In this document: positions 1 to 8,203 of the stretch, one piece after another
Position numbering within the stretch: position 1 is the first letter of the stretch
How the letters are laid out: every line of letters begins with the position of its first letter
Origin: Allocoprococcus comes
GTDB taxonomy: Bacteria; Bacillota; Clostridia; Lachnospirales; Lachnospiraceae
Length of the DNA: 42,828 nt
Assembly (NCBI RefSeq): GCF_013300725.1
Contig: NZ_JAAIMM010000029.1
Span: 1-42,828 of the forward strand
Direction of reading: 5' to 3'
Made by a program: the position numbers and the translations under genes
Notes under the pieces: generated by a model
Told to the model about the DNA's origin: nothing
Databases searched by the model: none
Seen by the model: the letters and a program-made list of their open reading frames with translations, nothing else

Positions 1-52
1 GTCTTGCGTGGATTCCCTGTGCATCTGTTACTACATACTTAAATTCTTTCAT
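1..52 (-). CDS. ptsH: Phosphocarrier protein HPr, N-terminal fragment
   Basis: Only the first 17 codons lie in the window; the gene runs off the left edge. The visible residues begin MKEFKYVVTD and continue into GIHAR, the strongly conserved HPr phosphorylation site, with the histidine at residue 15 as in known HPr proteins. HPr carries phosphate from Enzyme I to the sugar-specific EII components, and in Firmicutes also acts in catabolite control through a serine site that is not visible here. A GAGGAG ribosome binding site at 62-67 supports this ATG. It lies 94 bases downstream of the PTS transporter gene on the same strand, so the two are functionally linked and may be partly co-transcribed. 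Confidence 0.9.
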   Translation of the reverse strand, partial: MKEFKYVVTDAQGIHAR

Positions 53-130
53 GATAAATTCTCCTCTTCTTTTTTCATTTTAGTTTATCTTTTGACAGTA
101 CCTTGCTTTTCAAAGCGCCGCCATTATTAA

Positions 131-146
131 AACAGCTTTTGCTGTT
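131..146 (-). terminator. Short hairpin between ptsG and ptsH, possible weak terminator
   Basis: AACAGC and GCTGTT form a perfect 6-bp stem around a 4-base loop one base past the ptsG stop. On the minus strand it is followed by TTTAATAA, a poor U-tract. It could reduce rather than block read-through into ptsH. Confidence 0.4.
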
Positions 147-2336
147 CTATTCTACTGTATCTACGGCAAATAATGGATCGCCGGCTTTAACTTCTCCCGT
201 CGCAAGGAGACGTACTCTCTGATTCTCTTCCAGTTCTGTACAAAGTACCGGTGAACAAAGAGACGGTGCATGTGAAGCCAGGAATGGAATATCGATCTTC
301 ATAAGCGGATCGCCTTTTTTCACTTTCTGACCATTTTCTACAAATACTTCAAATCCTTCACCGTTCAGAGATACGGTATCAATACCGATGTGAAGCAGCA
401 TACCAAGTCCGCTTTCTGTCTGGAACCCAAGTGCATGCTTTGTTTCAAATACAAAAAGCACTTCTCCATCTTCCGGTGCGCATATCACAGCATCTTCCGG
501 TGTAACAATGGCTCCGTCACCCATCATTTTTCCTGCAAATCCTTCGTCCGGACAGGTTGTAATATCGCCTGCCATACCGGTGATCGGGCTGGATACAACA
601 ATTGTATTTACCACTTTTTCCTGTGTTTCATTATTTACATTTACAGTATCTGTATTTTCTTCGGCTGAATTCTCTTCTGACACGGCAGCGCTCTCATAAT
701 ATTCATCCGGAGCTGTTTCCAGATAATCTTCCAGTTTAGACTTAATCACAGTTACCTGAGGACCATAAATGATCTGGACACCCTGTCCCTTTTTCACAAT
801 TCCTCTGGAACCTGTTGTCTTGATGATCTCATCATTTACGCGGGCTGCGTCATGGACTGTGATACGAAGTCTCGTTGCACAGCAATCCACATCACTGATA
901 TTTTTCTTTCCGCCAAGTCCCTGTGTGATTGCCTCACTTACCGGATCTGCGGCCCCTGTATTTCCTGCTTTTTCTTTTCCTGCTTCTTTTCTGGCATTTA
1001 CATCTGCCTTTGTATATAATTTTGTCTCTGTATCATCATCTTCACGTCCCGGTGTCTTGAAGTCAAACTTCTTGATCAGGAAGCTGAAAATAAAGTAATA
1101 CAGGAAGAAATAAATAATTCCGACCGGAATGATCCGAAGCCAGCTTGTCTTTGCATTTCCCTGCAGGATACCGAAGAGAAACAGATCCAGAAAACCACCG
1201 GAGAAGGTAAGCCCTACTGCTATATTCAGGATATGTGCGATCATGTAAGCAGAACCTGCAAGTACTACCTGTACAGCAAAAAGTGCCGGTGCAACAAAAA
1301 GGAATGAGAATTCCAGTGGTTCTGTAATACCTGTCATCATGCAGGCAAGTGTTGCTGAAAGAAGAAGTCCTCCTGCCTGTTTTTTCTTTTCCGGTTTTGC
1401 ACAGCGGTACATTGCAAGTGCCGCTCCCGGAAGTCCGAAGATCATAAAGATAAATTCACCGGAGAAATATCTGGTTGCATCTGCGCTGAAATGTGCAATA
1501 TTTGCAGAATCAGCAAGCTGTGCAAAGAAGATGTTCTGTCCTCCCTGTACCATCTGTCCCGCAACTTCCATTGTTCCACCGACTGCTGTCTGCCAGAATG
1601 GCATATAAAATACATGGTGAAGTCCGAACGGAATCAAAGCTCTCTTAATAATACCAAAAATCAGGGTTCCCAGATATCCGCTTCCGGTTACCAGTCCGCC
1701 AAGTGCATAAATTCCATTCTGTACAACCGGCCAGGCAAAATACATTCCAATTCCAACGAACATGTACACCAGTGTAGAAATGATTGGAACAAATCTGGAT
1801 CCTCCGAAGAACGATAACGCATTTGGAAGAACGATTTTGTGAAAACGGTTATGCAGAGCAGCAACACCAAGTCCTACAATAATACCACCAAACACACCCA
1901 TCTGTAAGGACTGGATTCCGCAAACAGAAGTGATGGTTCCTTCCAGTACATTCGATGCGATCGTTCCATCTGCGGTAATCTCGCCTGTGATCACAAGCAT
2001 CGCATTGATCGCAACATTCATAACAAAGAATGCAATCAATGCAGAAAGTGCCGCTACTTCTTTTTCTTTCTTTGCCATACCGATCGCAACCCCAACCGCG
2101 AAAATCAGTGGCAGGTTGTCAAATACAGCACTTCCTACTTTGTTCATGATAATGAGTAACGAATTCAGGATGGTTCCGTCTCCTAAAATTTTCTCCAGAC
2201 CATAAGTCTGGATTGTGGTAGCATTGGTAAACGAGCTACCGAATCCCAGCAGCAGACCCGCTACCGGAAGAATTGCGATTGGAAGCATGAAGGATCTTCC
2301 AACTCGCTGCAATACACCAAAAATTTTGTCTTTCAT
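147..2336 (-). CDS. ptsG: PTS glucose-type transporter subunit EIICBA
   Basis: A 729-residue fused phosphotransferase permease that imports and phosphorylates a hexose. The EIIC membrane domain spans about 1-425 and carries the family motif GITEPLEFSFLF near 336. An EIIB domain follows at about 465-540 with the phospho-cysteine motif CATRLR (Cys486, preceded by an extra cysteine). A C-terminal EIIA of the Crr type ends the protein, with LLHIGIDTV giving the active His near 649 and the second conserved His near 634. Domain order C-B-A is usual for Firmicute PtsG; closely related GlcNAc carriers share it, so glucose is the likely but unproven substrate. An AAGGAG site precedes the ATG. The leader carries a RAT and an overlapping terminator, pointing to GlcT-type antitermination. 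HPr is encoded next. Confidence 0.9.
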   Translation of the reverse strand: MKDKIFGVLQRVGRSFMLPIAILPVAGLLLGFGSSFTNATTIQTYGLEKILGDGTILNSLLIIMNKVGSAVFDNLPLIFAVGVAIGMAKKEKEVAALSALIAFFVMNVAINAMLVITGEITADGTIASNVLEGTITSVCGIQSLQMGVFGGIIVGLGVAALHNRFHKIVLPNALSFFGGSRFVPIISTLVYMFVGIGMYFAWPVVQNGIYALGGLVTGSGYLGTLIFGIIKRALIPFGLHHVFYMPFWQTAVGGTMEVAGQMVQGGQNIFFAQLADSANIAHFSADATRYFSGEFIFMIFGLPGAALAMYRCAKPEKKKQAGGLLLSATLACMMTGITEPLEFSFLFVAPALFAVQVVLAGSAYMIAHILNIAVGLTFSGGFLDLFLFGILQGNAKTSWLRIIPVGIIYFFLYYFIFSFLIKKFDFKTPGREDDDTETKLYTKADVNARKEAGKEKAGNTGAADPVSEAITQGLGGKKNISDVDCCATRLRITVHDAARVNDEIIKTTGSRGIVKKGQGVQIIYGPQVTVIKSKLEDYLETAPDEYYESAAVSEENSAEENTDTVNVNNETQEKVVNTIVVSSPITGMAGDITTCPDEGFAGKMMGDGAIVTPEDAVICAPEDGEVLFVFETKHALGFQTESGLGMLLHIGIDTVSLNGEGFEVFVENGQKVKKGDPLMKIDIPFLASHAPSLCSPVLCTELEENQRVRLLATGEVKAGDPLFAVDTVE

Positions 2337-2432
2337 TGCATGTACTCCTTTTCCTCAAGAAATTTTAATTACCTGGCTTATGCCAATGATATTATTTTCT
2401 TTCGTGGAAGCCTTTTGTCCGAATTTTTGACA

Positions 2433-2492
2433 CAAAAAAAGGCACTAACCCCACACAAATATCAAAATAATATCTATGTATGGTTAATGCCT
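2433..2492 (-). terminator. Leader terminator of ptsG, overlapped by the RAT
   Basis: On the minus strand AGGCATTAACC pairs with GGTTAGTGCCT (11 bp, one G-U) across a 31-base loop and is followed directly by TTTTTTT. The 5' arm is the last part of the RAT, so the two structures exclude each other, the standard arrangement for PTS-controlled antitermination. Confidence 0.85.
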
Positions 2493-2510
2493 GCCGTACA
2501 GTTACACACC
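2482..2510 (-). promoter_or_regulatory. RAT (ribonucleic antiterminator) for a GlcT/LicT-family protein
   Basis: A 29-base element on the minus strand that begins GGTGTGTAACTG and ends GGCAGGCATTAACC. It matches the length and layout of BglG/LicT-family RAT sites and shares the TACGGCAGGCA core known from LicT targets. It overlaps the 5' arm of the leader terminator by 11 bases. The cognate antiterminator gene is not in this window. Confidence 0.85.
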
Positions 2511-2524
2511 AAAATCTATAATTT

Positions 2525-2553
2525 ACAATAATTTATTTTTCACTAAATGTCAA
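2525..2553 (-). promoter_or_regulatory. Promoter for ptsG
   Basis: TTGACA (-35) and TATTGT (-10) are separated by 17 bp on the minus strand. The predicted start lies about 8 bases upstream of the RAT, so the antiterminator would sit near the 5' end of the transcript. Confidence 0.6.
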
Positions 2554-2574
2554 GCCTTTTCTAAAATTTTCTTT

Positions 2575-3960
2575 TTATAATCCTACGGACTGGGCTAAAA
2601 GAACCAGAAGCATCAATGGCGCAATTACCTTGATCATTGCAATATAAAGTTTTTCTCTTCCAAACCTGTAACCGCCAAGTGTCACTTCATCGATGATCGC
2701 TTTGGGTTTTACAACCCATCCGATCAGAATACAGGTAAGCAATGCCACCATCGGCATCAGGCAGTTATTGCTGATATAATCCATCACGTCCAGAATCTGC
2801 GCTACCGTACCGTTCGGAAGTTTAAATTCGAAATAAAGCTTGTTGTATCCAAGACATACGATCACACCAACGATCATTCCATACAAAGTAGTCAGGATCG
2901 TTCCTTTTTTTCTGGATACATGGAATTTATCCATCATGCTTGATACGATTGCCTCCATAACAGATACAGAAGAAGTAACTGCCGCAAAAGATACCATCAG
3001 AAAGAATACAGTTCCTACCAACACTCCTGCTGACCCCATTGCTTTAAATACTTTTGGCAGAGATACAAACATCAGTCCAGGTCCTGCAGACATTCCTTCA
3101 GTTCCCATAAAAGTATAAACAGCCGGAATGATCATAAGTCCTGCCAGAAGCGCTACAAGCGTATCAAAAAACTCAATCTGGTTGATCGACTTCATCAGAT
3201 TGGTCTCTTTCTTCGCATAGGATCCGTAAGTAACCATAATTCCCATCGCCACACTGATTGAAAAGAAAAGCTGTCCCATTGCATCCATCACAACCGAAAG
3301 GAAACTTTTAATCGTCATCCCTGTAAAATCCGGGATCAGGTAAATCGCCAGTCCCTGCATACCGGTTCTCGTCACTCCATCTGCGTTTGTATGTTTCAGG
3401 GTAAGGGAAAATACAGAAATCCCGGCGATCAGTACAAACAGGATCGGCATCAGAATCTTACTGTATTTTTCAATTCCTTTATTTACTCCTTTATAGACAA
3501 CCGTTGCCGTAATAAGCACATAGATCAGCATCCATATGATCGGCTGTCCGACCTGTGTAATATAACCTGTAAAATATCCGTCTTCTGCAGCCTGCGCCCC
3601 ATGACCTGTAAGAAATACCGACAAATATTTGAGTACCCATCCACCAATCGAGCAATAATACGGAAGAATGATAACCGGTACTGCACATGCAAGCACACCG
3701 ATTCCTCCCCATCCTTTATGCATCTGCTCATATGCAGTAAGCGGACTCTGTCCTGTCTTACGTCCGATCGCGATCTCTGTTGTCAGCAGCGTAAACCCAA
3801 AGGTAAGTGCCAGTACCACATAGCACAGGATAAACACTCCTCCTCCACCTTTTGCTGCCAGATACGGGAATCTCCAGATGTTCCCCAGTCCGACTGCACT
3901 TCCTGCAGCCGCCAGCACGAATCCGATCGAACCGGTAAAATTACTTCTCTTCTTTTCCAT
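2575..3960 (-). CDS. Sodium-dependent transporter, NSS (SNF) family
   Basis: A 461-residue secondary transporter of the neurotransmitter:sodium symporter family, which couples amino acid uptake to Na+. The N-terminal signature GSIGFVLAAAGSAVGLGNIWRF is present (AAAGSAVGLGNIWRFPY forms the unwound TM1 Na+/substrate region), followed by about 11-12 hydrophobic segments. The length fits the shorter bacterial members. Substrate cannot be read from sequence; tryptophan, tyrosine or branched-chain amino acids are typical. The ATG is chosen because GGAG lies 10 bases upstream. A hairpin sits just before that site and a terminator-like hairpin lies further upstream, so the gene is probably its own transcription unit. 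No separate terminator was seen after the stop; the ptsG leader terminator lies about 85 bases further on. Confidence 0.88.
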   Translation of the reverse strand: MEKKRSNFTGSIGFVLAAAGSAVGLGNIWRFPYLAAKGGGGVFILCYVVLALTFGFTLLTTEIAIGRKTGQSPLTAYEQMHKGWGGIGVLACAVPVIILPYYCSIGGWVLKYLSVFLTGHGAQAAEDGYFTGYITQVGQPIIWMLIYVLITATVVYKGVNKGIEKYSKILMPILFVLIAGISVFSLTLKHTNADGVTRTGMQGLAIYLIPDFTGMTIKSFLSVVMDAMGQLFFSISVAMGIMVTYGSYAKKETNLMKSINQIEFFDTLVALLAGLMIIPAVYTFMGTEGMSAGPGLMFVSLPKVFKAMGSAGVLVGTVFFLMVSFAAVTSSVSVMEAIVSSMMDKFHVSRKKGTILTTLYGMIVGVIVCLGYNKLYFEFKLPNGTVAQILDVMDYISNNCLMPMVALLTCILIGWVVKPKAIIDEVTLGGYRFGREKLYIAMIKVIAPLMLLVLLAQSVGL

Positions 3961-3979
3961 CTCTTCTACTCTCCTTTTG

Positions 3980-4002
3980 CGGTGGTACCTCCGTACACAC
4001 CG
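3980..4002 (-). promoter_or_regulatory. Hairpin abutting the ribosome binding site of the NSS transporter
   Basis: On the minus strand CGGTG-T-GTAC pairs with GTAC-CACCG (9 bp, one bulged base) around the loop GGAG. It ends about 5 bases before the AAAAGGAG ribosome binding site. The loop repeats the Shine-Dalgarno core. A role in translation control is an inference only. Confidence 0.4.
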
Positions 4003-4036
4003 TTCCCAGCTTTTTAATAATATAGATCCTATAAGC

Positions 4037-4065
4037 CAAAAACACCTCCGCCGTGTGGCGAAGGT
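4037..4065 (-). terminator. Intrinsic terminator upstream of the NSS transporter gene
   Basis: ACCTTCGCC pairs with GGCGGAGGT (9 bp, one G-U) around ACAC and is followed by GTTTTTG on the minus strand. It lies about 155 bases after the stop of the ABC ATPase gene and probably ends that operon; it could also be a leader attenuator of the NSS gene. Confidence 0.65.
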
Positions 4066-4154
4066 TCCTTCTTTAGCTTTCTTCTCATTTTAACAATCGG
4101 ATATAGGAAAGTCAATGGAAGTATTTTACTCATTTTCTTGATCTTTTTTACACC

Positions 4155-4176
4155 GGGGCAGGCTCTCACCTGCCCC
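4155..4176. repeat. Perfect GC-rich inverted repeat after the amino acid ABC operon
   Basis: GGGGCAGG and CCTGCCCC form an 8-bp perfect stem around a 6-base loop, 43 bases past the ATPase stop. Neither strand has a good U-tract next to it, so it is more likely an mRNA 3'-end stabiliser or a Rho-independent remnant than a complete terminator. Confidence 0.5.
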
Positions 4177-4218
4177 TTTATGAGTAGTATATCAATAATT
4201 TTTACAAAACGTCTTATT

Positions 4219-4953
4219 TTATGCAGTTGCCGGAAGAACACGGGATAAGAATGTCTGTGTTCTTCTCTCTCTTGGTGCTGTAAAAATTGCATCCGGTCTG
4301 CCTTCTTCAACAACATATCCGTCTGCCATAAAGATGACCCTGTCTGCCACATCACGTGCAAAGCCCATTTCATGTGTTACAACGATCATCGTCATTCCTT
4401 CTTTCGCAAGAGATTTCATAACATCAAGAACATCTCCTACCAGCTCCGGATCCAGCGCAGATGTCGGCTCATCAAACAACAACGCTTTCGGTTCCATCGC
4501 CAGTGCTCTTGCGATCGCAACTCTCTGCTGCTGTCCACCTGAAAGTGTACTCGGATATACATCCGCTTTATCCTTTAATCCTACCTTATCCAGAAGTTCC
4601 AGTGCTTTTGCATGCGCTTCTTCCTTATTCATGTGTTTGGTAAGGATTGGTGCCATCATAACATTCTGCGCAACTGTCTTAAGCGGAAACAGATTGAATT
4701 TCTGAAAAACCATTCCGACTTCCTCACGGAATTTGCGAATGTCACAATTCTTATCAAGAAGATTTTTTCCCTCATACTGTACAGTCCCGCCTGTCGGTCT
4801 TTCAAGCTGATTGATACATCTTAAAAATGTACTTTTTCCCGATCCGGAAGGGCCGATGATGCAGACCACTTCGCCTTCATTGATATCAAGATTGATATCC
4901 TTTAATACCTCCAGGTTCCCAAATTTCTTCGACAAATGCTTTACTTTAATCAT
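4219..4953 (-). CDS. Polar amino acid ABC transporter, ATP-binding protein
   Basis: ATPase of a GlnQ/HisP-type importer, about 244 residues. Walker [11 protein letters not shown]-loop QKFNLFP, signature LSGGQQQR, Walker [14 protein letters not shown] and the switch His in VVTHEMGF are all present. It powers uptake through the permease encoded directly upstream and ends the three-gene operon. An in-frame GTG at 4962 overlaps the permease stop by 4 bases (GTGA), but the ATG at 4953 is preferred because GAGGTG lies 6 bases before it and the family usually begins MIKV. The substrate is probably glutamine or another polar amino acid; the sequence alone does not decide. Confidence 0.92.
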   Translation of the reverse strand: MIKVKHLSKKFGNLEVLKDINLDINEGEVVCIIGPSGSGKSTFLRCINQLERPTGGTVQYEGKNLLDKNCDIRKFREEVGMVFQKFNLFPLKTVAQNVMMAPILTKHMNKEEAHAKALELLDKVGLKDKADVYPSTLSGGQQQRVAIARALAMEPKALLFDEPTSALDPELVGDVLDVMKSLAKEGMTMIVVTHEMGFARDVADRVIFMADGYVVEEGRPDAIFTAPRERRTQTFLSRVLPATA

Positions 4954-4958
4954 ACCAA

Positions 4959-5603
4959 TCACCTCATTTTCCTTTCTATCTGTTTCTGGACAATTATCAG
5001 TACCGAAAGTATCACCAGATAAAACGCAGCCAGTGCTGTGTATGTAGGAATTGCCTTAAAGCTCAACGCTGCATACGCCTGTGCCTGATGCGTGATCTCA
5101 TTAACCGCAATCGCAGATAAAAGTGCGGTATCCTTAACAGAAATGATAAACTGGTTAAATAATGCCGGAAGTGCCGCTTTAAATGCCGGCGGGATAACCA
5201 GATGGATCATCGTCTGCGTGCTTGTAAGTCCAAGTGATGCACCTGCTTCTTTCTGTCCCGGATCAATGCTCATCAATGCACCCTTTACAATTTCTGAAAT
5301 AAATGCACCGGAATTCAATGCGATAACGCCAATTCCCACTGCAGTGCTTCCAATATCGACACCCAAAAGCTTCGGAATTACAAAATATCCGTATAAAGCC
5401 TGCACCATAAGTGGGGTTGCCCTGATGATCCAGATGTAAACCTCTGCAATCGCTTTTCCTATTTTATATTTTGACTGAAGCAGGTATCCGCACAGGCTTC
5501 CGATCAGGAAGCCAATTGCGATACCGACAACAGCAATTAAAATCGTAAGTTTTAACCCGTCAAACATCATCGGGAGTAAAACATCCAAAAATTTCATATC
5601 CAT
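4959..5603 (-). CDS. Polar amino acid ABC transporter, permease
   Basis: A 214-residue inner-membrane permease of the HisMQ/GlnP family. Several hydrophobic segments begin at about residue 14, and the cytoplasmic EAA loop reads [22 protein letters not shown] near 105-125, the site that docks the ATPase. Only one permease gene is present, so it probably acts as a homodimer. It sits between the binding-protein gene and the ATPase gene. The start at 5603 has AGGATGAG about 9 bases upstream; an ATG two codons later is possible. Confidence 0.9.
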   Translation of the reverse strand: MDMKFLDVLLPMMFDGLKLTILIAVVGIAIGFLIGSLCGYLLQSKYKIGKAIAEVYIWIIRATPLMVQALYGYFVIPKLLGVDIGSTAVGIGVIALNSGAFISEIVKGALMSIDPGQKEAGASLGLTSTQTMIHLVIPPAFKAALPALFNQFIISVKDTALLSAIAVNEITHQAQAYAALSFKAIPTYTALAAFYLVILSVLIIVQKQIERKMR

Positions 5604-5650
5604 ATACTATCTCATCCTATCTGCTGTTTTTTGTTGCTGTCTGTTTCTGC

Positions 5651-6481
5651 TTATTCACACCATTTAGCGTAAAGTTCATCAGTTGTTCCATTATCAATCA
5701 GTACCTTTACAGCTGCATTGATTTTATCATAATATTTGCATTCTTTAGAAATTGCTACGCAATACGGTGCCTGGCCCTGATTAAACTCATCCCCGACTAC
5801 CTCCAAGTTGCTTTCCGGTGTTGTCTTAATATAGAAATATGCTCCAGGTCCATCCTGAATAACAGCATCTACTTTTCCCTGCTCCAAAGATTCATATGCA
5901 GTTGTGATCGTGTCATGTACTTCAAGTGTTGCACTTGTAAGATTCTTGCTTGCATAAGTATGAGATGCGGTTCCCTTTTCAACAGCTATTTTTTTATCCT
6001 TCAGATCATCAACACTCTTAATTCCTTTATCGTCGTTTTTATTTACCATAACAACCTGACCGGAATCACAATAGATATCACTGAAGTCCATAACTTCTTT
6101 TCTTTCATCTGTTGCACAAAGTGCTGCTGCTCCGATGTCCAGTTTGTTTTCAGCAAGTGAAGTAGTAAGTGCCGAATAATCCATTGCCTGGAGACCACCA
6201 TCGATTTCGAATCCCAGAAGCTCCTGCAGATCATTTAACAGATCAACATCATATCCGATCAGCGTCTTTCCGTCCTCATCATAGTATGTAAATGGCCCGA
6301 AAAGTCCGGTTGTTCCGACTTTCAGTTTGACACCTTTCATGCTGTCCTTCAGCTCGTCTTCTGTATATTCTTTCTTTGTATCAGAGGTTTCCTTTGTATC
6401 TTCTTTTTTACTTCCACATCCTGCTCCAAGGACTGTTACCATTGCTGCACACATTAAAACTGCTATTAATCTTTTTTTCAT
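5651..6481 (-). CDS. Amino acid ABC transporter, substrate-binding lipoprotein
   Basis: About 276 residues, family 3 extracellular solute-binding protein. It opens with a lipoprotein signal peptide MKKRLIAVLM and lipobox LGAGC, then a lysine/aspartate-rich linker. The two-lobed domain starts near KLKVGTTGLFGPFTYYDEDG and includes IGYDVDLLNDL and the DERKEVMDFSD stretch typical of glutamine/cystine binders. It delivers the ligand to the downstream permease. The reading frame is open for 53 more codons upstream, but AGGAGG 9 bases before 6481 and the signal peptide fix this start. The untranslated leader is about 210 bases and contains two strong hairpins. Confidence 0.9.
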   Translation of the reverse strand: MKKRLIAVLMCAAMVTVLGAGCGSKKEDTKETSDTKKEYTEDELKDSMKGVKLKVGTTGLFGPFTYYDEDGKTLIGYDVDLLNDLQELLGFEIDGGLQAMDYSALTTSLAENKLDIGAAALCATDERKEVMDFSDIYCDSGQVVMVNKNDDKGIKSVDDLKDKKIAVEKGTASHTYASKNLTSATLEVHDTITTAYESLEQGKVDAVIQDGPGAYFYIKTTPESNLEVVGDEFNQGQAPYCVAISKECKYYDKINAAVKVLIDNGTTDELYAKWCE

Positions 6482-6516
6482 AATAATAATCCTCCTTAAC
6501 TGTGTAGTGAAAACGT

Positions 6517-6552
6517 AAGGGCGCATCACAAATTCTTTTGTAATGCGCCCTT
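6517..6552 (-). promoter_or_regulatory. Second leader hairpin of the amino acid ABC operon
   Basis: AAGGGCGCAT pairs with ATGCGCCCTT and the stem continues through a T-G pair and ACAAA/TTTGT to a 4-base loop, 16 bp in all. On the minus strand it is followed by ACGTTTTC. It lies about 20 bases before the ribosome binding site. It could be an attenuator or could limit access to the start. Confidence 0.55.
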
Positions 6553-6636
6553 GCATTTCCGTCCGCAGACACTCTCTCGTTCCCGGGATTGTTCGAGAAA
6601 TTACTTTGCACTTCTGATTACTTTCTTTTCTGAAAT

Positions 6637-6670
6637 ACAAAAAGGATGCCGCATCTGATGCGACATCCTT
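6637..6670 (-). terminator. Leader terminator/attenuator of the amino acid ABC operon
   Basis: AAGGATG-T-CGCAT pairs with ATGCG-G-CATCCTT (13 bp, one U-G pair) around a 3-base loop, followed on the minus strand by TTTTTGTATTT. No minus-strand gene lies upstream, and a good promoter sits about 30 bp upstream, so the hairpin must act inside the leader of this operon. Confidence 0.75.
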
Positions 6671-6700
6671 GTCTGTTCGGTTCTTTATGAACTTGTGATT

Positions 6701-6729
6701 ATTCTACCGTACTTTCACACTTTAGTCAA
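6701..6729 (-). promoter_or_regulatory. Promoter for the amino acid ABC operon
   Basis: TTGACT (-35) and TAGAAT (-10) separated by 17 bp on the minus strand. The predicted start is near 6694, about 24 bases before the attenuator hairpin. Confidence 0.7.
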
Positions 6730-6789
6730 TGAAACTTTTATCCAAAATTGCCAGTTTTATATATCTCTTTTAAGTAAATTTTCACAAAA

Positions 6790-6818
6790 TTGATTTTCTA
6801 CAGTATATGTGATACACT
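6790..6818 (+). promoter_or_regulatory. Promoter for hydF
   Basis: TTGATT (-35) and TACACT (-10) with 17 bp between them on the plus strand. This implies a leader of about 130 bases before the hydF ATG at 6956 and an arrangement divergent from the ABC operon promoter. Confidence 0.5.
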
Positions 6819-6955
6819 ATTTCCATATTCATGATCTGGAAAAAGAATATGTCAAGGCACATTCCTTCATCAAAAATGAAGTACTTTTCCAGATCCAAAC
6901 TGACTGCAAAGGAATTCCTGCGCAAAAAGAATACAAAAAAGGAGATTACAAAACT

Positions 6956-8203
6956 ATGAGTCTTAACAGCACCCCTTCTGCTGACCGCGTACATATCGGT
7001 ATCTTCGGTCGCAGAAATGCCGGCAAATCCAGTATTATCAACGCTATTACCGGACAGAATCTTGCCATTGTATCTGATGTTCTCGGAACAACAACCGACC
7101 CGGTTCCAAAGGCAATGGAGCTTCTCCCACTCGGTCCTGTCGTGATCATTGACACTCCGGGACTTGACGACACTGGAGAACTTGGACAGCTTCGTGTCAA
7201 AAAAGCTTACCAGATTTTAAATAAAACGGATATCGCCGTTCTGGTGATCGATGCCTCTCTTGGCATGACACCAGAGGATTTATCCATTTTAAAGAAAATA
7301 CAGGATAAGAAAATCCCTTACGTTGTGGTAAATAATAAATCCGATCTCTGCTCTTCTGCTGAAAATGGCACAGTCTGTCCGAACCCGGATACGCTACCGG
7401 ATACTTCTTTTCATTTAGATGCTTCCAACAGTATCGATGTCAGCACCGTAACTGGATATCATATCCATGAATTAAAAGAGCTGATTGCAAGACAGGTGTC
7501 AGAAGACGAACAGGACAAGTATCTTGTCCGCGATCTTTTAAGTCCGAATGATTTTGTCGTTCTGGTCGTCCCGATCGACTCTGCCGCCCCGAAAGGACGT
7601 CTGATTCTTCCGCAGCAGCAGACCATCCGCGATGTACTGGAAGCCGGTGCAATCTCTATTGTAACCCGTGACACAGAACTGAAAGAAACCCTCGCATCCC
7701 TCGGCAAAAAGCCACGCCTTGTCATCACAGACAGCCAGGCTTTTGCCAAAGTATCTGCCGATACACCGGAAGAGATTCCTCTGACTTCTTTCTCGATCCT
7801 TCTTTCCAGATACAAAGGAAATCTGAAACTTCAGGTTGAAGGAGCACAGATGCTGGACAAGCTGGAAGATGGCGACAGGATTCTCGTCTGCGAAGGCTGC
7901 ACCCACCACAGACAATGCGATGACATCGGAACAGTGAAGCTTCCCCGCTGGATCCGCCAGCACACAGGCGATAAAAATCTGGACTTTGTCTTCACCAGTG
8001 GAACCGAATTCCCGGTAGATCTGTCACCATATAAACTCATCATTCACTGCGGCGGCTGCACCCTGAACGAACGCGAAATGCAGTACCGCCTCAAATGTGC
8101 CGAAGACCAGGGAGTGCCGATTACGAACTATGGAACCGCAATCGCTCACCTGAAGGGCGTACTGGAGCGGAGTCTCATCCCGGTGAGTGGAAGTTTGGAA
8201 TAG
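6956..8203 (+). CDS. hydF: [FeFe]-hydrogenase maturation GTPase HydF
   Basis: About 415 residues. HydF is the scaffold on which the H-cluster 2Fe subcluster made by HydE and HydG is assembled before transfer to the hydrogenase. The N-terminal GTPase domain shows G1 GRRNAGKSS, G3 DTPGLDD and G4 NKSD. The C-terminal cluster domain has the HydF motif, CTHHR followed about 50 residues later by HCGGC. The frame is open from 6809, but AAGGAG 11 bases before 6956 and the family N-terminus (SLNSTPSADRVHIGIFGRRN) fix this start. hydE, hydG and hydA are not in the window. The last codons lie inside the left arm of palindrome A, which continues past the stop. Confidence 0.95.
   Translation: MSLNSTPSADRVHIGIFGRRNAGKSSIINAITGQNLAIVSDVLGTTTDPVPKAMELLPLGPVVIIDTPGLDDTGELGQLRVKKAYQILNKTDIAVLVIDASLGMTPEDLSILKKIQDKKIPYVVVNNKSDLCSSAENGTVCPNPDTLPDTSFHLDASNSIDVSTVTGYHIHELKELIARQVSEDEQDKYLVRDLLSPNDFVVLVVPIDSAAPKGRLILPQQQTIRDVLEAGAISIVTRDTELKETLASLGKKPRLVITDSQAFAKVSADTPEEIPLTSFSILLSRYKGNLKLQVEGAQMLDKLEDGDRILVCEGCTHHRQCDDIGTVKLPRWIRQHTGDKNLDFVFTSGTEFPVDLSPYKLIIHCGGCTLNEREMQYRLKCAEDQGVPITNYGTAIAHLKGVLERSLIPVSGSLE

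Noticed and set aside
3978-3996. T-box-like word GGTGGTACC on the plus strand
   Set aside because: It resembles the T-box core but lacks the following GCG, no plus-strand gene lies downstream, and the word is simply the complement of the hairpin before the NSS gene.
3391-4017. 208-codon open frame on the plus strand over the NSS transporter
   Set aside because: Antisense shadow with an implausible composition; the minus-strand gene carries all family motifs.
6809-6955. Longer N-terminus for HydF
   Set aside because: The frame is open, but the extension overlaps the predicted promoter -10 region, has no ribosome binding site and does not look like the HydF start.
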